64,000 nt of DNA from Acidobacteriota bacterium (GTDB taxonomy: Bacteria; Acidobacteriota; Terriglobia; Bryobacterales; Bryobacteraceae). Of this stretch, positions 40,845 to 49,143 are shown in pieces; the stretch's first letter is position 1, and the number at the start of each line of letters is the position of its first letter. The position numbers were made by a program, and so were the translations under genes. The notes under the pieces are model-generated. The model saw nothing but the letters and a program-made list of their open reading frames with translations. It was not told where the DNA came from and made no database searches. The stretch covers positions 1 to 64,000 of the forward strand of contig JAFDVZ010000016.1 in assembly GCA_018268715.1 (NCBI GenBank), read 5' to 3'.

Positions 40845-43666
40845 CCGGCGCTGGTCAGCAACTCCTTTACCGAGGAGGCGCAGGATCCGCAAATGGTGGG
40901 GAAGTCGCCGTCCTGGCCGATGTCGGTGCGGTACTTCCAGCAACGCTCGCACTTCGAGCCATCGGCCTTTTCCACCTTCACCGCCAGACCCTCGGCGCCG
41001 TTGGCGAGCGAGACCTGAGAGACGATGAACAGCGACGGCAGTTCGGCCCGATAGGATTCAAGCAGCGGATAGAGGTCCGCGCCGGCATCCAGATGAACGC
41101 GCGCCTCAAGGCCGGTGCCGATGAACTTTTCCTGGCGCGCGGTTTCGAGCGACTTCAGCACCTGGTCGCGCACCGGCAGCAGTTTGTCCCAGTTGGCGGA
41201 ACGCTGGCGGGCGGCCTCGGGCAGACCTTCGGTCAACTCCTCGGGCCGCGGGAACTCCGCCATGTGGACGCTTTCGGGAGCGCCGGAGGGTTTGGCCATA
41301 TCGCTCCAGACCTCGTCGGTGGTGAAGACCATCAGCGGGGCCAGCAGGCGCACCAACGCGTAGTTGATGCGGTAGATGGCCGTCTGTGCGCTGCGGCGGG
41401 CCTTGGAATCGGGCGCGCTCGTGTACAGGCGGTCCTTCAGCACGTCGAAGTAGATGGAGCTGAGGTCGATGGTGGCGAAGTCGTAACAGGCGCGGTACAC
41501 CTTGTGGAACGCGTATTCGGCGTACCAGCCCAGGCATTTGCGCACCAGTTCCTCCGTGCGGATGAGGATCCACTGGTCGATTTCGAACAACTCACTGGCC
41601 GGGACCGCGTTCTTCGCCGGGTCGAAATCGCCCAGGTTGCCGAGCGCGTAGCGGAACGTGTTGCGCAGCTTGCGGTAGGCGTCGGCCAGGCGTTCGAGGA
41701 TCGTGTCGGACAGGCGTACGTCCTCGTAATACTCGACCGAGGACACCCACAGGCGTAGGACCTCCGCGCCGAACTTCTTGATCACCTTTTCGGGCTCGAT
41801 GACGTTGCCGAGCGATTTCGACATGGCGCGGCCCTGCGCGTCGAGCGTCCAGCCCGAGGTCAGGCATTCGCGGAACGGCGACTGGCCGCGCAGGCCGACG
41901 CCGATTAGCAGCGAGCTCTGGAACCAGCCGCGGTACTGGTCGCCGCCTTCGAGGTACATGTCGGCGGGCCAGGGCAGGTTTTCGGCTTCGGTGAGCACGG
42001 CCAGGTGGCTCGACCCGGAGTCGAACCAGACGTCTAGAATGTCGCTTTCCTTACGGAACTCCCGGCCGCCGCACTTGGAGCACTTTACGGCGTCGCCCAG
42101 CAGTTCGCGCGCCGTCTTCATGTACCAGACGTCGGCGGTGTGTTCGCGGAACTCGGCCACTACTTTGCGGAGCGCGGCCGGGTCGGTCATCGGCTCGTTG
42201 CAGGCTTCGCAGTAGAAGACCGTGATCGGCACGCCCCAGACGCGCTGGCGCGAGATGCACCAGTCGGGGCGCGATTCGACCATGTTGCTGAAGCGCTCCT
42301 CGCCCCAGGCCGGCATCCACTTCACGCCCTTGGCGGATTCGAGCGCGCGGTGGCGGAAATCGTGGCGGTCCATGCCGATGAACCACTGTTCGGTGGCGCG
42401 GAAGATGGTGGGTTTGTGGCAGCGCCAGCAGTGCGGATAGCTGTGCTCCACCTTCTTTTCGGCGACGAGCGCCGAATGCGCTTTCAGGATCTCGATGACG
42501 AGGGGATTCGCTTGCCAGACGGTCTTGCCGATGATCTCGTCGGGCAGCACGCCGGCCGCGCCCTCGGCGTGAAAGAACTTGCCGCGGGCGTCCACCGGGC
42601 AGTAGGTCTCGATGCCGTACTGGCGGCCGACCAGGAAGTCCTCGGCGCCGTGTCCGGGCGCCGTGTGGACCGCGCCGGTGCCCTGTTCGAGGGTCACGTG
42701 GTCGCCCAGGATGCCGCGCGAATCCCGCTCGAGGAACGGGTGGCGGAACACCGTGCCTTCGAGCGCCTTGCCCTTGAAGCGGGCGATGATCTTGGGCTCG
42801 CCCCAACCGGCGCTGGCGGCGGTGGCGGCCAGCAGTTGTTCGGCGACGATGTAGACGTCCCCATCCACCTCGGCCGCGACGTAGTCGAAGGTCGGATGGA
42901 AGGCGATGGCCATGTTGGCGGGCATGGTCCAGGGCGTGGTGGTCCAGATGAGGCCGAAGACCTTGCGGCCGGCGAGCGCCGGGTCGACCTGGACCGGGTC
43001 GGAGGTCATTACAAAACGAACCCAGATGGACGGGCTCGTGTGGTTTTCGTACTCGACTTCGGCTTCGGCCAGCGCGGTGACGCAGTTGATGCACCAGTTC
43101 ACCGGCTTCAGGCCTTTGTAGACGTAGCCTTTCTCCAGGAAATCGACGAAAGCGCCCGCGATGATGGATTCGTAGGCGGGCGACATGGTGAGATACGGGT
43201 TCTCCCAACGCCCGAAGATGCCCAGGCGGCGGAAATCGTCCGCCTGCAGCTTCACGTACTTTTCGGCGTACTTGCGGCAGGCCTGGCGGATCTGGGCCGC
43301 CGTCATCTGCGCCTTCTTCGAGCCGAGTTCGCTGTCGACCTTGATCTCGATGGGCAGCCCGTGGCAATCCCACCCCGGTATGTAGGGGGAATCGTAGCCG
43401 GCCATGGACTTCGACTTGATGATGAAGTCCTTCAGCACCTTGTTGAAGACGTGGCCCAGGTGAATCTTGCCGTTGGCGTAGGGCGGGCCATCGTGCAGGA
43501 CATAGGTTGGCCGTCCCGAGCGCGTCTGGCGGATCTTCCCGTAGAGGTCTTCGCCGTCCCATAGTGCGAGCATCCTGGGCTCCATGACGGGCAGGTTCGC
43601 CTTCATCGGAAACGCCGTGCGGGGCAGGTTAACCGTTTGCTTCAAATCGACTTGTGCTGGGTCCAT
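40841..43666 (-). CDS. ileS: Isoleucyl-tRNA synthetase
   Basis: A 941-residue class I aminoacyl-tRNA synthetase charging tRNA-Ile. Seen: DGPPYANGKIHLGHVFNKVL with HLGH at residues 69-72, an editing domain at about 190-390 (PGHGAEDFLVGRQYGIE), WCISRQRVWGVPITVFYC, the AMSKSLGN catalytic loop near residue 614, and a C-terminal zinc site (CERCWKYRTDIG ... CGSC, about 900-930). The domain set is complete and the length normal for bacterial IleS1. It heads the ileS-lspA-lgt operon and is divergent from the TonB receptor gene. Its upstream region is short and shows no T-box. Confidence 0.96.
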   Translation of the reverse strand: MDPAQVDLKQTVNLPRTAFPMKANLPVMEPRMLALWDGEDLYGKIRQTRSGRPTYVLHDGPPYANGKIHLGHVFNKVLKDFIIKSKSMAGYDSPYIPGWDCHGLPIEIKVDSELGSKKAQMTAAQIRQACRKYAEKYVKLQADDFRRLGIFGRWENPYLTMSPAYESIIAGAFVDFLEKGYVYKGLKPVNWCINCVTALAEAEVEYENHTSPSIWVRFVMTSDPVQVDPALAGRKVFGLIWTTTPWTMPANMAIAFHPTFDYVAAEVDGDVYIVAEQLLAATAASAGWGEPKIIARFKGKALEGTVFRHPFLERDSRGILGDHVTLEQGTGAVHTAPGHGAEDFLVGRQYGIETYCPVDARGKFFHAEGAAGVLPDEIIGKTVWQANPLVIEILKAHSALVAEKKVEHSYPHCWRCHKPTIFRATEQWFIGMDRHDFRHRALESAKGVKWMPAWGEERFSNMVESRPDWCISRQRVWGVPITVFYCEACNEPMTDPAALRKVVAEFREHTADVWYMKTARELLGDAVKCSKCGGREFRKESDILDVWFDSGSSHLAVLTEAENLPWPADMYLEGGDQYRGWFQSSLLIGVGLRGQSPFRECLTSGWTLDAQGRAMSKSLGNVIEPEKVIKKFGAEVLRLWVSSVEYYEDVRLSDTILERLADAYRKLRNTFRYALGNLGDFDPAKNAVPASELFEIDQWILIRTEELVRKCLGWYAEYAFHKVYRACYDFATIDLSSIYFDVLKDRLYTSAPDSKARRSAQTAIYRINYALVRLLAPLMVFTTDEVWSDMAKPSGAPESVHMAEFPRPEELTEGLPEAARQRSANWDKLLPVRDQVLKSLETARQEKFIGTGLEARVHLDAGADLYPLLESYRAELPSLFIVSQVSLANGAEGLAVKVEKADGSKCERCWKYRTDIGQDGDFPTICGSCASSVKELLTSAG

Positions 43667-43801
43667 GCGGTCTATCCCTTATGGTAACAATCAGGTCAAG
43701 TGCGCCGTCGTCGGCCGGCCGCGTTGAATTTTCCCTCAAGTCCTCCCGCCCTTCGCCGAAGAGAGTACTGAGACCACGCTGTCAGCTACTCGAACGACAT
43801 T

Positions 43802-46800
43802 ATGAGTTTCAGGTTCTTTCCATCAACTACCGCTGTCCTGTTCTGTCTGTCTTCCGCGCTTCTTTTCAGCCAATCCGTTACGGGCGATCTTGCCGGCGCT
43901 GTGCGCGACTCCTCGGGGGCATTTGTGCCCGACGCCGTCATATCGCTGGTGAACGTCGAGACGGGCCTGGTGGCGACCACCCGATCCAACGAAATCGGCC
44001 AATACCGGGCGCCGAAACTGGCCGCCGGAGTGTATCGGCTGAAGGCTTCGCTGGCCGGATTTGCTCCGGCGACGGTGAACGACGTCCTGGTGGAGGTCAG
44101 CAAAGTGGCCACCGTCGACATCGTGTTGCAGGTGGAAAGCGCCTCGACGGCGGTGAACGTCACCGAGGCGGCGCCGCTGCTCGACACCAGCACGCCGCAG
44201 ATTCAGGACACCTTCGACGAACGCGCCGTGGACCGCAATCCGCTCGCTTCGACCGGTCTTGGCGTCGTGAATCTGTCGTTGATGGCCTCGGGCGTCGCAA
44301 GCAACGGCGGCGTGGGCGTGGGCGTCGGACCGTCGGTGGGCGGCCAGCGTCCCCGCGCGAACAACTTCATGGTGGAAGGCGTCGACAACAACGACAAGCT
44401 GGGCACCGGACCCAAGGTGAACCTGCCCATCGAATCGGTGGCCGAATTCACGATGCTCAAGAACCAGTTCAACGCCGAGTTCGGGCATTCCTCGGGCGGA
44501 CAGTTCAATGTCACGGTGAAGTCGGGGAGCAACGAACTCCACGGGACCCTGTACGAGTACCTGCAGAACCGCAACCTGAACGCCCTCGACCTGATGTTCC
44601 AGCGCCAGGGCGTGACGAAGAATCCGCGCTACGACGAGAATCGCTTCGGCGCGGCCGTGGGCGGCCCGATTGTCAGGAACAAGTGGTTCTACTTCGCCAA
44701 TCTCGAGTATTCGCCGGTGGGCGCCGAGGGGACTCCGGCGGGCGATATCCTGGCCCCGACGTCGGCGGGCTATTCGACATTGGCCAGCGTCAGCGGCGTG
44801 TCGAAGACCAACCTGGGCGTGCTCCAGAAGTACCTGCCTGCCGCCTCCGCGGCCACCACGATGGTTCCGGTGAACGGAACCCCGGTGGCTTTCGGGGCGC
44901 TCTCCATACTGGCGCCGAACTACCATAACGCGATGGCGGCGGTGGCGTCGAGCGACTACACGATCTCCGAGCGCGACCAGTTGCGCGGACGCTTCGTCTA
45001 CAACCGCAACTCCTTCATCGACACGACGGGCGTTTCGCTGCCGGCCTTCTACGTGAACAACGCGGCCGCCAACTACCTGGCGACGCTGGCCGAGTATCAC
45101 ACCTTTACGCCCTACCTGCTGAACGAACTGCGGCTCGGCTACAATCGCCTGAACCAGTTATACGGCGCGGGAGCGTTCAGCTACCCGGGGCTTGACGCAT
45201 TCCCGAACCTGACGTTTGACGATATCGGCCTGCAACTCGGGCCCAACCCGCAGGCGCCGCAGGGCGGCGTTCAGAACGTCTACCAGTTGACCGATAACGT
45301 GAGCTGGCTCGCCGGCCGCCACAGCTTCAGCTTCGGAGGCGAACTCCGCAAATACATCGCGCCGAACAACTACACGCAGCGCAGCCGGGGAGACTACGAA
45401 TACAGTACGGTGGAGCAGTTCCTGCTCGACACGAGCCCGGACGTCAACGCCATGCGCGGCATCGGCAACGTTCGCTTTTATGGCGACCAGGTCGCGACTT
45501 ACTGGCATGCACAGGACTCCTGGCGTCTCCGTCCGAACCTGACTCTGAACCTCGGCCTGCGTTATGAATACACCACGATCCCGTACACCACGCGCCTGCA
45601 ATCGCTGAACGCCGGCGCGAGCGTTCCTGGAGTGCTGGAATTCCGCGAGCCGAAAGCGCCCAAGAACGCCTTCGCCCCGCGCGTCGGCGTCGCCTACACG
45701 CCCGGCCACCGCGGCTCAATGACCATCCGCGCGGGCTTCGGCATGGCCTATGACGTTCTGTGCGACAACCTGAGCATCCTGGCGCTGCCGCCGCAGTTGG
45801 GCACGCTGGTGGACGTCAGCGGCGCGGGAACGTCGAACTTCCTGGCAGCCGGAGGCATCTCGCCGAACATGCCGGGCGGCCCCACCCCGACGGCCGACGA
45901 TCTGAAAGCCGCCACGGCCTACTACATTCCGAACAACCAGACGCTGCCCTACTCGTTGCAGTGGAACCTGGGCGTCGAGCGCGTCTTCGCGAACAATTAC
46001 ACCTTCGAGGTCCGCTACCTGGGCACTCGCGGCGTGCATCTGCCCGTGCAGCAGCAGATCAACCGGACGCCCCGCGTCACCGCCGATCGCAACATCCCCG
46101 AGTATTCCACCGCGCCCAGCGCGCAGACGCTCGCGTCACTGCCGTTGACGGTCGGCGACATCCGCGCCGCCTCGAACCTGTTGCCGAGTTTCGCCGCCGC
46201 CGGATTCCTGAATCCGATTACGGCCTGGACGCCCGAGGGCATGTCCTCCTATCACGGTCTGGCCTTCGACCTCGCGCGCCGTTTCGCGAGCGGCTGGCAA
46301 CTGCGCAGTTCCTACACCTGGAGCCACCTGATGGACAACAGCACCAGCGAAGTGGGCAGCACGTTCCTGACTCCACGGCGCGCTCAGGATAGCCAGAACC
46401 TGCGGCCCGAGTGGGCGACGTCGATGCTCGACCGGCGCCATCGCATCGTGGTCTCCGCCATCTATGAGACGCCCTGGCTCAAGCACTCGAACAACTGGTT
46501 CAATCGCAACGTGGCGGCCGGCTGGGAAGTGGCCCCGACCTACGTCTACGAATCGCCCGAATACTTCACCGTCCAAAGCGGCGTCGACTCGAACCTGAAT
46601 GGCGACTCCGCCGCCGACCGCGCCTGGATCAATCCGGGCGGCGTGGCGCACACTGCCTCCGATGTCTACGGCCTGGATCGCAACGGCAACCGCATCTCCG
46701 TCTCCGCGCCCACGGCGCAGGTGAATCAGGTGGTGGCCTGGGTGGCCACCAATCCCAACGCCCGCTACGTGCGCGCGGGAATTGGCGTGCTGCCCACCGG

Positions 46801-47092
46801 CGGACGCAACACGGAACCCACACGGCCGATCAACAACGTGAATCTGAGCCTGGTGAAGCGCGTGGCCATCGGCGAGCGCATGCGCCTGGAACTGATGGGT
46901 CAGGCCTTCAACCTGTTCAACCACCCGCAATCGGTTCCGGGCTTCGTGAACTCGGCCAACTCGGTGGTGACGGCCTATACAGTGGGAGTCAAGAACTACG
47001 CGACCGCCGGCAACTCCGCCTTCGGCAACGCCGACGCCGCCTTCAGCAGCAATCCTCGGACCCTGCAACTGGCGGCCAAGTTTATCTGGTAA
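43802..47092 (+). CDS. Oar-like TonB-dependent outer-membrane receptor
   Basis: A 1096-residue outer-membrane protein. Order: signal peptide (MSFRFFPSTTAVLFCLSSAL, then LFSQ); a carboxypeptidase-regulatory-like beta sandwich at about 27-110 (GAVRDSSGAFVPDAVISLVN; GVYRLKASLAGFAPA); a plug domain at about 120-240 (NFMVEGVDNNDKLGTGPKVN; ESVAEFTMLKNQFNAEFGH; SSGGQFNVTVKSGSNELHG); then a beta barrel to the end, finishing with FSSNPRTLQLAAKFIW, whose terminal aromatic suits barrel assembly. Such proteins are highly multiplied in Solibacter and thought to import oligosaccharides or other large ligands. It stands before the exported sugar-enzyme genes but on the opposite strand. A clear terminator follows. 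Confidence 0.92.
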   Translation: MSFRFFPSTTAVLFCLSSALLFSQSVTGDLAGAVRDSSGAFVPDAVISLVNVETGLVATTRSNEIGQYRAPKLAAGVYRLKASLAGFAPATVNDVLVEVSKVATVDIVLQVESASTAVNVTEAAPLLDTSTPQIQDTFDERAVDRNPLASTGLGVVNLSLMASGVASNGGVGVGVGPSVGGQRPRANNFMVEGVDNNDKLGTGPKVNLPIESVAEFTMLKNQFNAEFGHSSGGQFNVTVKSGSNELHGTLYEYLQNRNLNALDLMFQRQGVTKNPRYDENRFGAAVGGPIVRNKWFYFANLEYSPVGAEGTPAGDILAPTSAGYSTLASVSGVSKTNLGVLQKYLPAASAATTMVPVNGTPVAFGALSILAPNYHNAMAAVASSDYTISERDQLRGRFVYNRNSFIDTTGVSLPAFYVNNAAANYLATLAEYHTFTPYLLNELRLGYNRLNQLYGAGAFSYPGLDAFPNLTFDDIGLQLGPNPQAPQGGVQNVYQLTDNVSWLAGRHSFSFGGELRKYIAPNNYTQRSRGDYEYSTVEQFLLDTSPDVNAMRGIGNVRFYGDQVATYWHAQDSWRLRPNLTLNLGLRYEYTTIPYTTRLQSLNAGASVPGVLEFREPKAPKNAFAPRVGVAYTPGHRGSMTIRAGFGMAYDVLCDNLSILALPPQLGTLVDVSGAGTSNFLAAGGISPNMPGGPTPTADDLKAATAYYIPNNQTLPYSLQWNLGVERVFANNYTFEVRYLGTRGVHLPVQQQINRTPRVTADRNIPEYSTAPSAQTLASLPLTVGDIRAASNLLPSFAAAGFLNPITAWTPEGMSSYHGLAFDLARRFASGWQLRSSYTWSHLMDNSTSEVGSTFLTPRRAQDSQNLRPEWATSMLDRRHRIVVSAIYETPWLKHSNNWFNRNVAAGWEVAPTYVYESPEYFTVQSGVDSNLNGDSAADRAWINPGGVAHTASDVYGLDRNGNRISVSAPTAQVNQVVAWVATNPNARYVRAGIGVLPTGGRNTEPTRPINNVNLSLVKRVAIGERMRLELMGQAFNLFNHPQSVPGFVNSANSVVTAYTVGVKNYATAGNSAFGNADAAFSSNPRTLQLAAKFIW

Positions 47093-47109
47093 CGTCTCTC
47101 CTGCCAAAG

Positions 47110-47151
47110 CGCGAAGGGCCGCTTCAACATCCCGGCCCTTCGCGTTCTTTT
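47110..47151 (+). terminator. Intrinsic terminator of the TonB receptor gene
   Basis: A perfect 12-base stem, CGCGAAGGGCCG (47110-47121) with CGGCCCTTCGCG (47133-47144), an 11-base loop, then TTCTTTT. It begins 18 bases after the stop, and its T-run touches the stop of the convergent DUF1080 gene. Confidence 0.85.
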
Positions 47152-47740
47152 AGATCTCCCGCACGCGGAACTTCCGCACCCGGACCGACATCCCGTTCAC
47201 CACCTTCCCCTGATGCACCTGTAAGCCCAGGCTGCCGGCCTTCGGAAACGTCGAATCGCGGATGTCGACGACGGTCTTGCCATTCATCACTATGACGATG
47301 GAATCGCCCTTCACGCGCACACGCAGCTTGTTCCAGCCGTTCTTGCGGATGGTGGACGCGTCGCCATTCTTTGCGATAAATGCCTTCCCCATGCAGTAGA
47401 GCGAGCCCGAATACACGTTGGGCCAGTCGGGCTCGTCGATGAAGTCCACCTGATAGCCCGGCTGGTCCTTGCTCACTCGGAACCACAGTCCGCTGTTGCC
47501 CGGCGACGACATCCAGAACTCCAGTTCCGCCTCGAAATCGGTCCACTGGCGTTCGGTGAAGATATCGCCGCCCGTGTTGCCGGGCCCCTGTCGAGCCGAG
47601 ATCTCGCCGCGCTCAGACTTCCAATCGCCCTTGCCCTCGATGCGCCATCCATCGAACGTCTTCGATGGACGGATCGCCGTCCACCCGCCGGCCGCAAACA
47701 TCGGCGCGGTGAACAGGACAGCCAGTAAGAGACTACGCAT
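47150..47740 (-). CDS. DUF1080 / 3-keto-disaccharide hydrolase-domain protein
   Basis: A 196-residue exported protein: signal peptide MRSLLLAVLFTAPMFAAG, then one concanavalin-like beta-sandwich domain of family PF06439. Members hydrolyse or eliminate 3-keto-glycosides. Seen: SKTFDGWRIEGKGDWKSERG, GGDIFTERQWTDFEAELEFW, NSGLWFRVSKDQPGYQVDFI, WNKLRVRVKGDSIVIVMNGK and GSLGLQVHQGKVVNGM, the usual strand order. Its ATG overlaps the end of the upstream Tat oxidoreductase gene by 8 bases, so the pair should act together: oxidation at C3 of a glycoside, then bond cleavage. Confidence 0.88.
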   Translation of the reverse strand: MRSLLLAVLFTAPMFAAGGWTAIRPSKTFDGWRIEGKGDWKSERGEISARQGPGNTGGDIFTERQWTDFEAELEFWMSSPGNSGLWFRVSKDQPGYQVDFIDEPDWPNVYSGSLYCMGKAFIAKNGDASTIRKNGWNKLRVRVKGDSIVIVMNGKTVVDIRDSTFPKAGSLGLQVHQGKVVNGMSVRVRKFRVREI

Positions 47741-49040
47741 TGGGCAGTTCGTATCCCTTCCGCCGCGTCCGCGACAGCATCCCGTTGGCGTCGTCGTCGC
47801 CTTCGAACCGTTCGGCCTGGGGATCCCATTTCAGCTTCCGGTCAAGCAGCCGGCAGATGTTCACCAGATGGCACACCGTGGTGGCGCGATGTCCCGTCTC
47901 AACATCCGCGTTCGGCTTCTTCCGCGACCGCACGCTGTCGAAGAAATTCCGAATGTGCGCGACGTCCTCGCCCTTGCCCATGGCGGTGTCGTCCGGCGCG
48001 CCCTGGCGCAACTCCGGCCGGTTCGTCGAAAAGCTGCCGCGCAGGATGTGGACCATCCCGTCGGAGCCGTTGAACGTAGCGCCCAGTTGGTCGAGCCCCG
48101 CCCGTCCCGGTTCCTCCAGGCGCAGCAGCGTCCCCGATGCGTAGCGCATAATCACCGGCTTGCGCCCGCGCGTGAAGCCGAACCCTGGATCCTTCTTCGC
48201 CGGAAAGTCGGGCGCATCCTGGGTGATGTCGTTCTCGGTCCACATCTCCACCGGGCCGGTGTCGTCTGTTCCGAGCGCGCACTGCACCTGGTCGAGCGAA
48301 TGCGTGCCCCATCCCGACACGCCCCACGATTGCCCGCCGCCATCGTAATCCTGATACCAGCCCCAGCCGCGATGCAGCCGCGGATGGTAGGCGCGCAGTT
48401 CGGTCTGGTTGCACCACTTGTCCCAATCGAGCCCTTCGGGTATCGGCCGCTCGCCCATCGGGACCCAGGCGATCGGCGGCAGGAAGTTGCACACCACCAC
48501 GGATTCGATCCGGCCGATCTTGCCGGTCTTCACCAAGTCGCTCGCATAGCGGTTGATGGGCATCGAGCGCTGCTGCGTGCCCGTCTGCAGGACCTTCCCG
48601 CTTTTGGCGACGGCCTTGCGCAACGTCCGCCCCTCCTCCACGGTCAGCGTCAGCGGCTTTTCCGCATAGACGTCGAGGCCCGCTTCGAGCGCGTGCATCA
48701 CCGCCAGCACGCGCGCATGCGTGCACGTTTCGACGAACACCGCGTCGAGCTTCTCCTTCTCGAGCATCCGCCGGTAATCCTGATACTTGGCCCAGCGATC
48801 CATCAGCGGATGCGGAGCGCTCTTGGAGGCCGGGTCCTTGCCGTAACAGCGCGGCAAATAGCAGTCGGAGACGGCCGTCACTTCGACGCCCGGCGTGTCG
48901 GCCGGGAAGTAGTCGAGCAGGAAGCGCCCGCGTCCGCCCACGCCGATGAATCCCACGCGGATGCGGTCGTTTGCGCCGAGAGCGCGCGAACCAGCCCAGG
49001 AGGCCACGGCGCCCGCGGCCAGGAATTGACGTCTGTTCAT
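47733..49040 (-). CDS. Tat-exported Gfo/Idh/MocA oxidoreductase
   Basis: A 435-residue dehydrogenase with a twin-arginine leader (MNRRQFLAAGAVASWAGSRA, then LGAND) followed by a Rossmann loop (RIRVGFIGVGGRGRFLLDYF), AEKPLTLTVEEGRTLRKAV with the catalytic EKP, GTQQRSMPINRYASDLVKTG, and a long C-terminal domain with WGVSGWGTHSLDQVQCALG. Exported members of this type carry tightly bound NAD and can oxidise C3 of sugars. It forms an operon with the DUF1080 gene, which overlaps its 3' end. It is divergent from an enolase-superfamily gene with a 103-base gap. A GATAAT element lies about 40 bases upstream. Confidence 0.9.
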   Translation of the reverse strand: MNRRQFLAAGAVASWAGSRALGANDRIRVGFIGVGGRGRFLLDYFPADTPGVEVTAVSDCYLPRCYGKDPASKSAPHPLMDRWAKYQDYRRMLEKEKLDAVFVETCTHARVLAVMHALEAGLDVYAEKPLTLTVEEGRTLRKAVAKSGKVLQTGTQQRSMPINRYASDLVKTGKIGRIESVVVCNFLPPIAWVPMGERPIPEGLDWDKWCNQTELRAYHPRLHRGWGWYQDYDGGGQSWGVSGWGTHSLDQVQCALGTDDTGPVEMWTENDITQDAPDFPAKKDPGFGFTRGRKPVIMRYASGTLLRLEEPGRAGLDQLGATFNGSDGMVHILRGSFSTNRPELRQGAPDDTAMGKGEDVAHIRNFFDSVRSRKKPNADVETGHRATTVCHLVNICRLLDRKLKWDPQAERFEGDDDANGMLSRTRRKGYELPNA

Positions 49041-49084
49041 ATTGGAGTCCTACCGGATCTGATTATCTAATAACCGGGGCGCGA

Positions 49085-49114
49085 TTGCGCCCGCCTACGC
49101 TCGGCTGATACGAT
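49085..49114 (+). promoter_or_regulatory. Candidate promoter of the enolase-superfamily gene
   Basis: TTGCGC, an 18-base spacer and TACGAT on the plus strand, 30 bases before the ATG at 49144. Both elements are partial matches, so confidence is limited. Confidence 0.3.
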
Positions 49115-49143
49115 CGGCGCCAACGAAGGAGTACCGGACTTTC

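Noticed and set aside
43667..43801. T-box or other riboswitch before ileS
   Set aside because: The gap is short and GC-rich, with no T-box consensus or antiterminator; this control is typical of Firmicutes.
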